From Streptomyces sp. A0958 (GTDB taxonomy: Bacteria > Actinomycetota > Actinomycetes > Streptomycetales > Streptomycetaceae): a stretch of DNA of 64,000 bases. This document shows, piece by piece, positions 23,470-32,285 of this stretch. The stretch lies in NCBI RefSeq assembly GCF_004795035.1, contig NZ_SSBK01000012.1, positions 107,793 through 171,792 on the forward strand. The letters are read 5' to 3'. Numbering within the stretch: the first letter of the stretch is position 1; the number at the start of each line of letters is the position of its first letter. Below the pieces are notes generated by a model. The model did not search any database, was not told the origin of the DNA, and worked only from the letters and a program-made list of their open reading frames with translations. Position numbers and translations under genes: made by a program.

Positions 23470-24621
23470 TCAGAACGCGGAGACCCCCGTCAGCGCCCGG
23501 CCGATGATCAGCTTCTGGATCTGGCTGGTGCCCTCGTAGAGCGTCATCACCCGGGCGTCCCGCAGCAGCTTGCCGACCGGGTACTCGTCGATGTACCCGT
23601 AGCCGCCGAACACCTGGAGGGCGTTGTTGGCGGCGCGGACGGCGGCCTCGGAGGCGAACAGCTTCGCCCGGGACGCGGCGGTGGCGAAGTCCTGGCCCCG
23701 GTCGACGAGGTCGGCGACCCGCCAGGTCAGCAGGCGTGCGGCCTCGACGTCCACGGAGATGTCACTGATGAGTTCCTGGACGAGCTGGTAGCCCGCGATG
23801 GGCCTGCCGAACTGCTCGCGCTCCCCCGCGTATCCGACGGCCGCGTCCAGGGCGGCCCGGGCGATGCCGACGCAGCCGGCCGCGACCGACATCCGCCCCT
23901 TGGCCAGGGCGGACATGGCGATGGAGAAGCCCTTGCCCTCGGGGCCCATGAGGGCGGTGGCGGGTACGCGGACGTCCTCCAGCACCAGTTCGGCCGTGGC
24001 CTGGCCGCGCAGGCCGAGCTTGCCGTGGATGGTGCGGCGGGTGAGGCCGGGGGTGTCCGTGGGGACCAGGAAGGCGGAGATGCCCTTGTGGCCGGGGGTG
24101 TCGTTGGTGCGGGCGAAGAGCAGCACCACGTCGGCCCAGGTGCCGTTGGTGATGAACATCTTGCTGCCGTTGACGACGTAGTCCGCGCCGTCCCGTACGG
24201 CCCGGGTCGTCAGGCTGCCCGCGTCCGAGCCGGTGCCGGGCTCGGTCAGGCCGAAGCAGCCGATGGCGTCGCCCGAGGTCAGCCGGGGCAGCCACTGCCG
24301 CTTCTGCTCCTCGTCGCCCCAGGCCGCGACGGTCTTGGCGACCAGGCCGAGGGAGACCGAGACGATGCCGCGCACCGAGGAGTCGCCCCGGCCCAGCTCC
24401 TCGGTCACCAGGCAGTACGCGAGGTGGTCGCCGCCCGAGCCGCCGTACTCCTCGGGGACGGTCAGGCCGAGGAAGCCGAGGGCGCCGAGCTTCTTCACGA
24501 TCGACTTGTCGACGTTCTCGGATCGGTCCCACTCGACGGCGTACGGGGCGACGTCGCGGGCGACGAAGTCCTCGGCGAGCCGGCGGACGGCCTCCTGCTC
24601 CTCGCTGAGCTCCAGATTCAT
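23470..24621 (-). CDS. Acyl-CoA dehydrogenase
   Basis: A 383-residue acyl-CoA dehydrogenase. The catalytic base is Glu363 in MTLYEGTSQIQ. CFGLTEPGTGSDAGSL and FITNGTWADVVLLFA contact FAD and substrate, and YAGEREQFGRPIAGYQ is the FAD-binding arm. It is divergent from a TetR gene over a 65-base promoter holding the palindrome 24640-24658. GGGAGGG precedes ATG 24621. Chain-length preference is not readable; it probably cooperates with the ALDH and ADH downstream of the same regulator. Confidence 0.9.
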   Translation of the reverse strand: MNLELSEEQEAVRRLAEDFVARDVAPYAVEWDRSENVDKSIVKKLGALGFLGLTVPEEYGGSGGDHLAYCLVTEELGRGDSSVRGIVSVSLGLVAKTVAAWGDEEQKRQWLPRLTSGDAIGCFGLTEPGTGSDAGSLTTRAVRDGADYVVNGSKMFITNGTWADVVLLFARTNDTPGHKGISAFLVPTDTPGLTRRTIHGKLGLRGQATAELVLEDVRVPATALMGPEGKGFSIAMSALAKGRMSVAAGCVGIARAALDAAVGYAGEREQFGRPIAGYQLVQELISDISVDVEAARLLTWRVADLVDRGQDFATAASRAKLFASEAAVRAANNALQVFGGYGYIDEYPVGKLLRDARVMTLYEGTSQIQKLIIGRALTGVSAF

Positions 24622-24639
24622 CGGCCGCACCCTCCCTCG

Positions 24640-24658
24640 AAATTAGCACTGCTAGTTT
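24640..24658. promoter_or_regulatory. Operator 1 of the ACAD/ADH/ALDH TetR regulon
   Basis: The 19-base palindrome AAATTAGCACTGCTAGTTT (AAAY-TAGC-N3-GCTA-RTTT) lies between the divergent acyl-CoA dehydrogenase and tetR genes. Matching elements are at 27923-27941 and 60926-60944. The stretch is AT-rich against a very GC-rich background, which makes coincidence unlikely. Confidence 0.8.
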
Positions 24659-24673
24659 TAGGTTCGCAGGGCC

Positions 24674-24679
24674 TACTAT
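24674..24679 (+). promoter_or_regulatory. -10 element of a leaderless tetR
   Basis: TACTAT ends seven bases before ATG 24687 and no ribosome-binding sequence exists. The -35 region falls inside operator 1, so the TetR protein would block its own transcription. Confidence 0.5.
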
Positions 24680-24686
24680 GTGCCGC

Positions 24687-25352
24687 ATGGCCCGCCCGCG
24701 CAAGCCCCTCCTGAGCAGAGAACGCATCGTCGAGAAGGCGAGCGCCCTCGTGGACGCCGAGGGTCTGGACGCCGTGTCGACCCGACGTCTGGCGGCCGAA
24801 CTGGGGGTCAGCGGGCCGTCCCTGTACAACCACTTCCGCAACAAGGACGAGATCCTGGACGCGATCGCCGACGCCGTGTCCGCGCAGGTCGACCTGTCGA
24901 TGTTCGAGGAGTCCGATCCCCGCGACTGGCGGGCCGCCCTGCACGACTGGGCCGTCTCCTACCGTGCGGCGCTCGCCGCGCACCCGCACATCGTCCCGGT
25001 GCTCGCCCAGGGCCCCGGGCGCCGGCCGGCCGGGCTGCGGGTCGCGGACGCCGTGTTCGGGGCGATGGTGCGGGCGGGGTGGCCGCCGGTCCAGGCCACG
25101 TACATCGGGGCCCTGATGCGCTACTTCATCACCGGCTCGGCGCTCGGCTCCTTCGCCCGGGGCTTCGTGGACGACGAGACGGCGTACGACCCCGCCGACT
25201 ACCCGCACCTGGGCCAGGCGCACCTGCTGGCCGAGCGGCGCCAGCAGGTGGACGAGGGGGCCTTCGAGACGGGGCTGCGGGCCCTGGTGGACGGGCTCGT
25301 GCTCCAGTACGAGCAACTGGAGCCCGCCGCCCGTTCCGCCGCGAATCGCTAG
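24687..25352 (+). CDS. TetR-family regulator with three candidate operators
   Basis: A 221-residue TetR protein opening [20 protein letters not shown]. The recognition region is [18 protein letters not shown], followed by a C-terminal domain of the TetR_C_1 type ([20 protein letters not shown]). ATG 24687 is preferred to the in-frame ATG 24678 because the latter overlaps the -10 hexamer. Its last bases overlap the stop of the convergent alcohol dehydrogenase gene (CTAG). Its probable regulon is the divergent ACAD, the ALDH-ADH pair, and the GcdH-like gene at 60 kb. Confidence 0.88.
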   Translation: MARPRKPLLSRERIVEKASALVDAEGLDAVSTRRLAAELGVSGPSLYNHFRNKDEILDAIADAVSAQVDLSMFEESDPRDWRAALHDWAVSYRAALAAHPHIVPVLAQGPGRRPAGLRVADAVFGAMVRAGWPPVQATYIGALMRYFITGSALGSFARGFVDDETAYDPADYPHLGQAHLLAERRQQVDEGAFETGLRALVDGLVLQYEQLEPAARSAANR

Positions 25353-26428
25353 AAGACCACCAGCGCCCGGCCGCCCCTGCCCGCGATCATGTTGTCGAAG
25401 GCGGCCGGGATGCCGTCCAGCCCGATCCGTTCGGTGACCATCATCGAGAGGTCGAAGCGGCCCGCCCGGATGTGGTCGGCCAGCACCGGCAGGTCGCGGG
25501 CCGGGTCGCTGTTGCCGTAGACGCAGCCCGTCAGGGTCCGGCCCCAGTGGAAGATCTCCAGGGCGTTGAACGTCACCTGCTGGTCCTTGCCGCCGATGCC
25601 GACGACCGTGGTGCGGCCGCCCCGGCGGGTGGCCTCCCAGGCGCTGCGGATGGTGGCGGCCCGGCCCACGCACTCGACGGCCACGTCCGCGCCCTGGCCG
25701 CCGGTGAGCCGCCGGATCTCGCGGGGTGTGGTGTCGGAGGCGATGACGTAGTCGGTGGCGCCCGCCCGGCGGGCCAGCTCCTCCTTCTCCGGGGACACGT
25801 CCACCGCGATGGTCTTCGAGGCGCCGGCGATCCGGGCGGCCTGGAGGACGGCGAGGCCGACGCCCCCGATGCCGAACACGACGACGGTCTCGCCCGCCCG
25901 GACCCGGGCGCTGTGGTGGACGGCGCCGTACCCGGTGAGCACCGCGCAGCCGAGCAGCGCCGCGTCGGTGAGCGGGATGCCGTCCGGGGCGGGCAGCACG
26001 CAGTTCGCGGCGACGACGGTCTCCTCGGCGAAGGCGGCGACGTTCAGTCCGGGGTGCAGTTCGGTGCCGTCCGCGGTGCGGGCGTGGATGTTCGCCGCGC
26101 CGGCCAGGGCGCCCGCGCAGAGCCAGACCTCCCCGATCCCGCAGTGGTGGCAGCTCCCGCAGGAGGGCGCCCAGTTGAGGACCACGCCGTCGCCCGGAAC
26201 GACATGGGTGACGCCCTCGCCGACCGAGACGACGGTGCCGGCGCCCTCGTGGCCGAGGACGGCCGGGACGGGCACCCGCATCGTGCCGTTGGACAGCGAG
26301 AGGTCGGAGTGGCAGACCCCGGCGGCGGCGAGGCGGACCCGCACCTGGCCGGGGCCGGGCTCCGGCAGGGCGATGCCGGTGATCTCCAGCGGAGCTCCGA
26401 CGGCGGACAGTACGGCGGCGCGGACCAC
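25349..26428 (-). CDS. Zinc-dependent alcohol dehydrogenase
   Basis: A 359-residue zinc MDR alcohol dehydrogenase. Catalytic zinc ligands are in [10 protein letters not shown] and LGHEGAGTV; the structural zinc loop is [15 protein letters not shown]. The Rossmann motif is [13 protein letters not shown] followed by AVDVS, favouring NAD. GTG 26428 has GGAG seven bases upstream. It lies 53 bases after the aldehyde dehydrogenase gene on the same strand. Together they could oxidise an alcohol to an acid via the aldehyde. The group resembles actinobacterial mycothiol-independent class III-like enzymes; substrate unknown. Confidence 0.9.
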   Translation of the reverse strand: MVRAAVLSAVGAPLEITGIALPEPGPGQVRVRLAAAGVCHSDLSLSNGTMRVPVPAVLGHEGAGTVVSVGEGVTHVVPGDGVVLNWAPSCGSCHHCGIGEVWLCAGALAGAANIHARTADGTELHPGLNVAAFAEETVVAANCVLPAPDGIPLTDAALLGCAVLTGYGAVHHSARVRAGETVVVFGIGGVGLAVLQAARIAGASKTIAVDVSPEKEELARRAGATDYVIASDTTPREIRRLTGGQGADVAVECVGRAATIRSAWEATRRGGRTTVVGIGGKDQQVTFNALEIFHWGRTLTGCVYGNSDPARDLPVLADHIRAGRFDLSMMVTERIGLDGIPAAFDNMIAGRGGRALVVF

Positions 26429-26481
26429 GGACTGGCTCCTTGCTGATCGGTGTTGCGGGCGCGGGGACGAACTCGGGACGC

Positions 26482-27876
26482 TCAGAACTGGAGGGACTTG
26501 GTCTGGAGGTACTCGGCCAGGCCGTGCGCGCCGAGTTCGCGGCCGACGCCGGACTGCTTGTAGCCGCCGAAGGGCGCGAGCGGGTTGAAGCGGCCGCCGT
26601 TGATGTCGACCTGGCCGGTGTCCATCCGGCGGGCGAAGGCGACGGCCTCGGCGTCGTCGGCGGCCCAGACTGCGCCCGCGAGCCCGTACACCGTGTCGTT
26701 GGCGATGCGCAGCGCGTCCGCCTCGTCCTCGTACTTCAGGATCGAGACGACGGGGCCGAAGATCTCCTCCCGGGCGATGGTCATCTCCGTGGTGACGTCG
26801 GCGAACACCGTGGGGCTGACGTAGTACCCGGCCGGCAGGGGCGCCTCGGGGCCGCCGGCGACGACGCGGGCGCCCTCCTCGATGCCCTTCTCGATGTAAC
26901 CGCGCACCCGGGCCTGCTGCTTGGCGTTGACGAGCGGGCCGACCCGCTCCCCGGGCACGTACTTGGCGACGGCCTCCGCGGCCAGCGCCACGGCCTCCTC
27001 GTACCGGTCGGCGTCCACCAGCATCCGGGTCCAGGCGCTGCACGTCTGGCCGGAGTTGGACATCACGTTGGCGACGCCGGTGCTGACCGCCTTGGCGAGG
27101 TCGGCGCCGGGCAGGATGACGTTGGCGGACTTGCCGCCCAGTTCCAGCGCGACGCGCTTGACCGCGCCGCCGGCGGTGGCGCCGATCTGCCGGCCGACCG
27201 CGGTGGAGCCGGTGAAGGAGACCAGGTCGACGTCCGCGTGCTCGGCGAGGGCCTGTCCCGCGATCGGTCCGAGGCCGGTGACCAGGTTGAAGACGCCCGC
27301 GGGCAGCCCGGCCTCCTCGACGGCCTCGGCGAAGAGCTGCGCGGTGAGCGGGGTGTCCTCGGCGGGCTTGAGGACGACCGTGCAGCCGGCGGCCAGCGCG
27401 GGGGCCACCTTCGCGACGATCTGGTGCAGCGGGTAGTTCCACGGGGTGATCGCGCCGACGACGCCGACGGGCTCCAGGAACACCGTGGAGTTGCCGTGCC
27501 GCTCCTCGAAGGCGTACGTGGCGGCGAGCTCGGCGTACGAACCGGCGACCATGACCGGCAGGCCGGCGTGCACCGCCTGCGACAGCTTGAGCGGCGCGCC
27601 CAGTTCGGCGGTGACCGTGGCGGCGATCTCGTCCCTGCGGGCGGCCAGCACGTCGCGCAGCGCCCCGATGCGGGCGGCGCGCTCGGCGGGCGGGGTGGCG
27701 GCCCAGCCGGGGAAGGCGGCGCGGGCGGCCCGTACCGCGGCGTCGACGTCCTCGGCGGTGCCGGCCGGGACGTGGGCGATGACCTGCTCGTCCGCCGGAT
27801 TCACGACCGCGATCGTGTCCGTTCCCGCGGCGGGCCGCCATTCGCCGCCGATGTACATACCGTCGTGGGCCTTCAT
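26482..27876 (-). CDS. Aldehyde dehydrogenase
   Basis: A 464-residue aldehyde dehydrogenase. Asn147 in TPWNYPL, Lys170 in VLKPAE, the general base Glu245 in LELGGKS and the nucleophile Cys279 in SGQTCS are all present. [10 protein letters not shown] binds the cofactor. ATG 27876 has AAGGA at good distance. Operator 2 lies about 50 bases upstream. It is the first gene of a pair with the alcohol dehydrogenase. Substrate range cannot be inferred beyond an aliphatic or aromatic aldehyde. Confidence 0.92.
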   Translation of the reverse strand: MKAHDGMYIGGEWRPAAGTDTIAVVNPADEQVIAHVPAGTAEDVDAAVRAARAAFPGWAATPPAERAARIGALRDVLAARRDEIAATVTAELGAPLKLSQAVHAGLPVMVAGSYAELAATYAFEERHGNSTVFLEPVGVVGAITPWNYPLHQIVAKVAPALAAGCTVVLKPAEDTPLTAQLFAEAVEEAGLPAGVFNLVTGLGPIAGQALAEHADVDLVSFTGSTAVGRQIGATAGGAVKRVALELGGKSANVILPGADLAKAVSTGVANVMSNSGQTCSAWTRMLVDADRYEEAVALAAEAVAKYVPGERVGPLVNAKQQARVRGYIEKGIEEGARVVAGGPEAPLPAGYYVSPTVFADVTTEMTIAREEIFGPVVSILKYEDEADALRIANDTVYGLAGAVWAADDAEAVAFARRMDTGQVDINGGRFNPLAPFGGYKQSGVGRELGAHGLAEYLQTKSLQF

Positions 27877-27922
27877 CGCTGTTCCTTCCGGGCACGGTGA
27901 CGGACGGGATCGTCCGATCCCC

Positions 27923-27941
27923 AAACTAGCGCTGTTAGTTT
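27923..27941. promoter_or_regulatory. Operator 2 of the ACAD/ADH/ALDH TetR regulon
   Basis: AAACTAGCGCTGTTAGTTT is a near-perfect 19-base palindrome with the same arms as 24640-24658. It lies in the promoter of the aldehyde dehydrogenase gene. Confidence 0.8.
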
Positions 27942-27973
27942 TCAGGCGCCAGAGACCTCCGTCACGTGCCGGA

Positions 27974-28005
27974 CCCGCCCGCCGCCGCGTGAGCCGGCGG
28001 GCGGG
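27974..28005 (-). terminator. Terminator of the ABC ATPase gene
   Basis: CCCGCCCGCCG at 27974-27984 pairs perfectly with CGGCGGGCGGG at 27995-28005 over a ten-base loop. It starts 14 bases downstream of the ATPase stop on the minus strand. Confidence 0.7.
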
Positions 28006-28019
28006 ACTCTCAGCGCGCG

Positions 28020-29366
28020 CTACACCTCCAGGCCCGGTACGTCCCTCGGCAGCGGGCAGATCCGGCGGCCCTGGTGGTCGAAGACGTACAGGTGCGCGAG
28101 GTCGACCAGGAGAGGCACCTGTCCCCCGGTGCGCAGCCGCATGTCGGGGCCGGTGCGGACGACGAGGTCGCTGGAGGTGACGGCGGGGCGGTCCGGGCTG
28201 TGCGCGCCCGGCGGCAGCGTGTCGGTGTCCGGTGCGTCCAGGACGGCGACGGAGCCTCCGACGCGCTCCTTGATCCGTTCCAGCACACCGGTGCCACCCT
28301 GGCCGCCGCGACGCCTGCGCGCGGCCCCCCGGTCCGTGCGGGCCGACTCCAGCTCCGGCACGACGGCGGGCTGCGAGCCGGTGTTGAGGTGGACCAGCGC
28401 CTCGTGGCCCTGGTACTCGACGTGCTCGACGATGCCGCTGAGCGCGACCTCGCCGGGGCGGGCCTGACTGGGCGGGGCGATCCGGACCGCCTCCGAGCGC
28501 AGCCCGACGATGATCCGCCGGCCCTGCTGGATGCGCAGCAGCTGGTGGTCGGGGCTGAGCGGTTCGGGCAGCGGGAGGCGCTGGCGGCCGAGGTCGATCG
28601 ACATCCGGCCTTCCAGCGGCGCGTGTACGACGGCCTGGAGCAGGTTGATCCTCGGGGTCCCGATGAACGCGGCGACGAACACGTTCTCCGGCAGGGCGTA
28701 CACCTCGCGCGGCGGACTGACCTGCTGGAGCACCCCGCCGCGCATCACGGCGACCCGGTGGCCGAGCGACATGGCCTCGGCCTGGTCGTGGGTCACGTAG
28801 ACGGTGGTGACGCCGAGTTCCCTGGTGAGCTGGGAGATCTCGGCGCGCAGGTGGTTGCGGAGCTTCGCGTCGAGGTTGGAGAGCGGTTCGTCCATCAGGA
28901 ACGCGGACGGCTGGCGCGAGATCGCCCGACCCATCGCCACCCGCTGGCGCTCACCACCGGAGAGCTGGCCGGGCAGCCGGTCCAGGACGCTCTCGATGCC
29001 GAGCATCCTGGCGGTGTTCTCGATGCGCTCGTTGTGGTCCTGGCGCGGGTTCTCCAGCTTCAGCGGGAAGCCGATGTTGGCCCGGTTGGTCATGGTCGGG
29101 TAGAGCGCGAAGTTCTGGAAGACCATGGCCATCTCGCGTTCGCGAGGGGTGAGGTGGTTGGCCGGCTCGCCGTCGAGCAGGATCTCGCCCTCGGTGATGT
29201 CCTCCAGACCGGCGATCATGCGGAGCACGGTCGACTTGCCGCACCCCGAGGGGCCCAGCAGGACGACGAACTCGCCCGGGTCGATGGAGAGCGAGAGACG
29301 GTCGACGGCGCGCGAGGACCGTCCGTAGGTCTTGCTGATGTTGTGCAGAGTGATGGCGCGAGTCAT
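28020..29366 (-). CDS. Orphan sugar-type ABC transporter ATPase (MsiK/UgpC-like)
   Basis: A 448-residue ABC ATPase. Walker A GPSGCGKST, the signature LSGGERQR, Walker B AFLMDEP and the D-loop SNLDAKLR are complete. After about residue 240 comes the MalK-type regulatory beta-barrel domain. No permease or binding-protein gene is adjacent, as for MsiK, the shared ATPase of several sugar importers. It is about 70 residues longer than typical MsiK because of a low-complexity insertion rich in Arg and Gly near residues 345-400. Energising distant carbohydrate importers is inferred. Confidence 0.85.
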   Translation of the reverse strand: MTRAITLHNISKTYGRSSRAVDRLSLSIDPGEFVVLLGPSGCGKSTVLRMIAGLEDITEGEILLDGEPANHLTPREREMAMVFQNFALYPTMTNRANIGFPLKLENPRQDHNERIENTARMLGIESVLDRLPGQLSGGERQRVAMGRAISRQPSAFLMDEPLSNLDAKLRNHLRAEISQLTRELGVTTVYVTHDQAEAMSLGHRVAVMRGGVLQQVSPPREVYALPENVFVAAFIGTPRINLLQAVVHAPLEGRMSIDLGRQRLPLPEPLSPDHQLLRIQQGRRIIVGLRSEAVRIAPPSQARPGEVALSGIVEHVEYQGHEALVHLNTGSQPAVVPELESARTDRGAARRRRGGQGGTGVLERIKERVGGSVAVLDAPDTDTLPPGAHSPDRPAVTSSDLVVRTGPDMRLRTGGQVPLLVDLAHLYVFDHQGRRICPLPRDVPGLEV

Positions 29367-29504
29367 GTGGTTCCGCCCGTGAAGGATGGTGGTGGAGCGG
29401 TGGGGAGCGGCAGCAGTGGCCTGAAATTAACCCACTACGCCGCGTGAGGGAATGACTCGCGCAAAGGTTGGACGGTCCCTCCGGGGTTCACAGCTGCGGC
29501 GTGC

Positions 29505-30125
29505 TCAGTTCAGCGTCCGCGCGAGGTAGGCGTGGATCAGCACACGGGTCTCGGCGACGATGGCGCCGTCGCCGGACGGGTCGGTGCGGAAGGCGAGTTT
29601 GAGCAGGGCGTCGGCGGCCTCCACGCAGACCAGGATGGCCCGCAACAGGTCCGCGTCGGCCGTCCGGCCGAGCTGTCCGGCCAGGAGTTCGGTGAGCCTC
29701 CCCGCGACCCGCTGGTTGGCGTCGTCGGCCGGGTCCTCGTCGGGTGCGGGGGCACCGAAGTCGACGAGGGCGAAGCCGGGGACGGAGCGCTTCATCGCCA
29801 GGTACTCGTCCAGCACGGCGTCGATCGCGCCCCGCCAGTCGGTGGCCTCGATGGCGGTCAGGCGGTCGGTGATGCGTTCGGCGTAGCTGTCCAGGTTGCG
29901 CCGGGCGAGCGCGTCGGCCAGGGCGCGCTTGTTGGAGAAGAAGCGGTAGACGGAGCCGATGGGTACCCCGGCGCGTGCGGCCACCGCCCGGGTGGAGAGC
30001 TGTTCGTAGCCGGTCTCGTCGAGGAGTTCGGCGCAGGCGTCGAGTATCCGGGCGAGGCGTTCTGCGCTGCGCTGCTGCACCGGGGTGCGGCGGAGGTTCG
30101 TGTTCGCGTGGGGCACGCCTTCCAT
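29505..30125 (-). CDS. TetR-family transcriptional regulator
   Basis: A 206-residue TetR protein. The helix-turn-helix lies around residues 20-65 (ILDACAELLDETGYEQLSTR, then GVPIGSVYRFFSNKRALADA). The C-terminal domain has the EYLAMKRSVPGFALVDFG stretch of a TetR_C subgroup. It follows the three-gene membrane operon on the same strand after 43 bases, so it may be its fourth gene. The start could also be GTG 30116. No duplicated operator was recognised. Confidence 0.87.
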   Translation of the reverse strand: MEGVPHANTNLRRTPVQQRSAERLARILDACAELLDETGYEQLSTRAVAARAGVPIGSVYRFFSNKRALADALARRNLDSYAERITDRLTAIEATDWRGAIDAVLDEYLAMKRSVPGFALVDFGAPAPDEDPADDANQRVAGRLTELLAGQLGRTADADLLRAILVCVEAADALLKLAFRTDPSGDGAIVAETRVLIHAYLARTLN

Positions 30126-30168
30126 GATGCCGTGGGCCTCCTGCGCCGGTGGCGGGGGTGGGTCGCAC

Positions 30169-31479
30169 TCACGCGATGAGCAGGGCGAGACCTCCGACGG
30201 TGTACGCGATCATCAGGATCAGCAGCGGGAGTTGGCCGATGACGGCGCGTCCCGACGGCAGGAGCCGTACGGACCTGTCGTGCGCGGCGATGACCCCGAG
30301 GACGTGTCCGGTGACGATGGCGAGCACCTGGAGGGTGGCGACGCCGCCGGGGCCCAGGGGCGGTTCGGGCGGGGCGGGGCGGTCGGCGCCGAGCGCCAGC
30401 AGGACGGTGCGCGGGCCCTCGGTGGCGAAGAGCGTGAAGTAGTGGGCGACGAGGTAGCCGAGGGCGATCGGCACGAGTGAGTGCGCGAAGGCGGTGAGCG
30501 GGTGGGGCAGCCGGCCGCAGACGATCCGGGTGGCGCCGGCGCAGAGCCCGTAGAGGGTGGCGACGAGGACGACGGCGCCGAGGAGTCCGAGGGTGGCGGT
30601 GGTGGTGCGGCCGAGTGCGGAGGTCTGGACGGTGGTGATCCAGCGGGGCGCGTCGGAGAACCCGTCGTACGCGGTGGAGCCGAGCATCACGCAGACGGTG
30701 GCGACGAGTCCGGGGAGCTGGGGCGTGGCGTCGAGCCCGTTGAACGGGGAGCGCAGCACGAGGCGGCGGTCGGCGGGGCGGCGGCCCACCGGGGAGAGAC
30801 GGGCGAGGAGGCCCGAGTACACCTCGAAGGCGTCGGCGTGGTCGAACCAGCGGGCCCCGTAGCAGGCGGCGCCCGTGAGGTGGACGGCGGCGTAGAGGCC
30901 GAGGAACACCAGCAGGGCGGTGGGCGACGCCGGGTCGGGGGCGACGAGTTCGAGCCAGGTGAAGGCGAGGAGTCCGGCCGCGGCGGGCCACATGCCGAGG
31001 CGTACGGGCAGGGGGCGGCCGGCTTCCGGGTCGCGCCCGAGCGCCCGGCAGCCGAGGAGGTGCAGGGTGCGCAGCGGGTTGAGCAGCCGCCAGACCGGCC
31101 CGAGAAGCAGCGAGGCGGGGACCAGCCCGACCCACAGGAGTACGTAGACGGCGCCGGGCGCCGGGTTGCGGTCCGGGTCGGCGGGCCCGATGAGCAGGTT
31201 CAGTACGACGAGGAGCGCGCCGGCCAGGCCGAGCGCGCGGGCGACGACGCGGGTGGCGCGGGCGTCGGCCGCGCGCTGGACGGCGGCCGGCAGCGGGCGG
31301 CCCGCGCTCTCGCCCCGGAACCGGGAGGTCGACCAGAGCAGGCCGAGCGCCAGGAACGAGACGAAGAGCGCGGCGAAGGCCCCCGCGAAGGCGTAGAACG
31401 GCGAGAGGGGCAGGTCGTGCTGGGCCCCGATGCCGTGGGCGAGGACGCTCACGGCACCGGAGGCAGGGGCGCCCGTCAT
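30169..31479 (-). CDS. Polytopic membrane protein of the beta-helix/cupredoxin operon
   Basis: A 436-residue integral membrane protein with about ten hydrophobic segments, for example FYAFAGAFAALFVSFLALGL and GLLGAVVLVATLYGLCAGAT. I do not recognise a family. His and Asp residues at helix edges (HLTGAACYGARWFDHADAFE, LVAHYFTLFA) could bind metal or haem but this is speculation. Its ATG overlaps the stop of the cupredoxin-like gene, so the two are translated together. Function unknown; a transport or electron-transfer partner of the two exported proteins is a reasonable inference. Confidence 0.7.
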   Translation of the reverse strand: MTGAPASGAVSVLAHGIGAQHDLPLSPFYAFAGAFAALFVSFLALGLLWSTSRFRGESAGRPLPAAVQRAADARATRVVARALGLAGALLVVLNLLIGPADPDRNPAPGAVYVLLWVGLVPASLLLGPVWRLLNPLRTLHLLGCRALGRDPEAGRPLPVRLGMWPAAAGLLAFTWLELVAPDPASPTALLVFLGLYAAVHLTGAACYGARWFDHADAFEVYSGLLARLSPVGRRPADRRLVLRSPFNGLDATPQLPGLVATVCVMLGSTAYDGFSDAPRWITTVQTSALGRTTTATLGLLGAVVLVATLYGLCAGATRIVCGRLPHPLTAFAHSLVPIALGYLVAHYFTLFATEGPRTVLLALGADRPAPPEPPLGPGGVATLQVLAIVTGHVLGVIAAHDRSVRLLPSGRAVIGQLPLLILMIAYTVGGLALLIA

Positions 31480-32285
31480 CGGACGACGAGCTGGGTCAGG
31501 AGCAGGTCCGACTCGTGGGTCTCGACCTCGAAGAGCCCGGTGCGGTCGGCGGTGAAGGTGACCGTGACGGTACGGCCGGCGGGCAGCGTCGCCTTCTTGT
31601 CGTAGCCGTGGACGTGCAGGGTGTCGTCACGGTCGCTGCGGACCCGCAGGCGCACGGTGCGCCCCTTCTTGATCTCGGTGCGGCCCGGCGCCGGGCTCAC
31701 CTTGCCGTCCTCGATGGCGAGTTCGACGGTGGTGGTGTTCTCGTCGGGCGTGGCGCCGGCGCTCGCGGAGGCGTCGCCGAGGGTGGCGGCGGCCCGGACC
31801 GGGGTGGAGCCGACGGCCCAGGCGGTGTGGTCGTCGGCGTACAGGCCTGCGGTGAGCCGGGTACCGCCCCCGGCCGCCCGCAGCAGCGACTTGGGGACAT
31901 GGAACCAGGCGCCGTAGACGCGGGCGAGCGGGTGCCCGTCCAGGAAGAGCTGGGCGTGGCCGCGTCCGACGAGCGCGGCGCCGCCCACGCTGTCCGGGGT
32001 GAACCGGAAGTTGCGGACCGTCAGGTGGACGTTCCAGCCGTCCTCCGAGTCGGCCCGTGCGGCGATGCTCACCCCGGGCGCGCCGTCGGCGTCGACCTGG
32101 CGCAGCCGGTGGCCGTTCCCGTCGTCGGCGCTCAGGAGCCGGCCGTTGCTGCCGGTGTCCTCGGCGTGGCTGGTGCCGGGCTTGTGGTGGGTGGTGGCCC
32201 GGCCCCCGCAGGCGCCCGCGCCGAGGGTGAGGACGGCGGCGGTGACCAGGGCGAGGGCGGCACGGGCGAGGTGGGCGCGGTTCAT
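31476..32285 (-). CDS. Cupredoxin-like lipoprotein
   Basis: A 269-residue exported protein. The signal region AALALVTAAVLTLGAGACGG ends in a plausible lipobox cysteine. The C-terminal 90 residues have the cupredoxin-like pattern DDTLHVHGYDKKATLPAG, then FTADRTGLFEVETHESDLL. The usual copper-ligand cysteine is absent, so a type-1 copper site is unlikely. It overlaps both neighbours by ATGA, placing it in the middle of a three-gene translational unit. The start is ATG 32285, since the longer open frame upstream belongs to another gene. Confidence 0.75.
   Translation of the reverse strand: MNRAHLARAALALVTAAVLTLGAGACGGRATTHHKPGTSHAEDTGSNGRLLSADDGNGHRLRQVDADGAPGVSIAARADSEDGWNVHLTVRNFRFTPDSVGGAALVGRGHAQLFLDGHPLARVYGAWFHVPKSLLRAAGGGTRLTAGLYADDHTAWAVGSTPVRAAATLGDASASAGATPDENTTTVELAIEDGKVSPAPGRTEIKKGRTVRLRVRSDRDDTLHVHGYDKKATLPAGRTVTVTFTADRTGLFEVETHESDLLLTQLVVR

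Noticed and set aside
25349..27895. An 848-codon version of the alcohol dehydrogenase
   Set aside because: The N-terminal half is an out-of-frame reading of the aldehyde dehydrogenase gene. GTG 26428 with GGAG is the true start.
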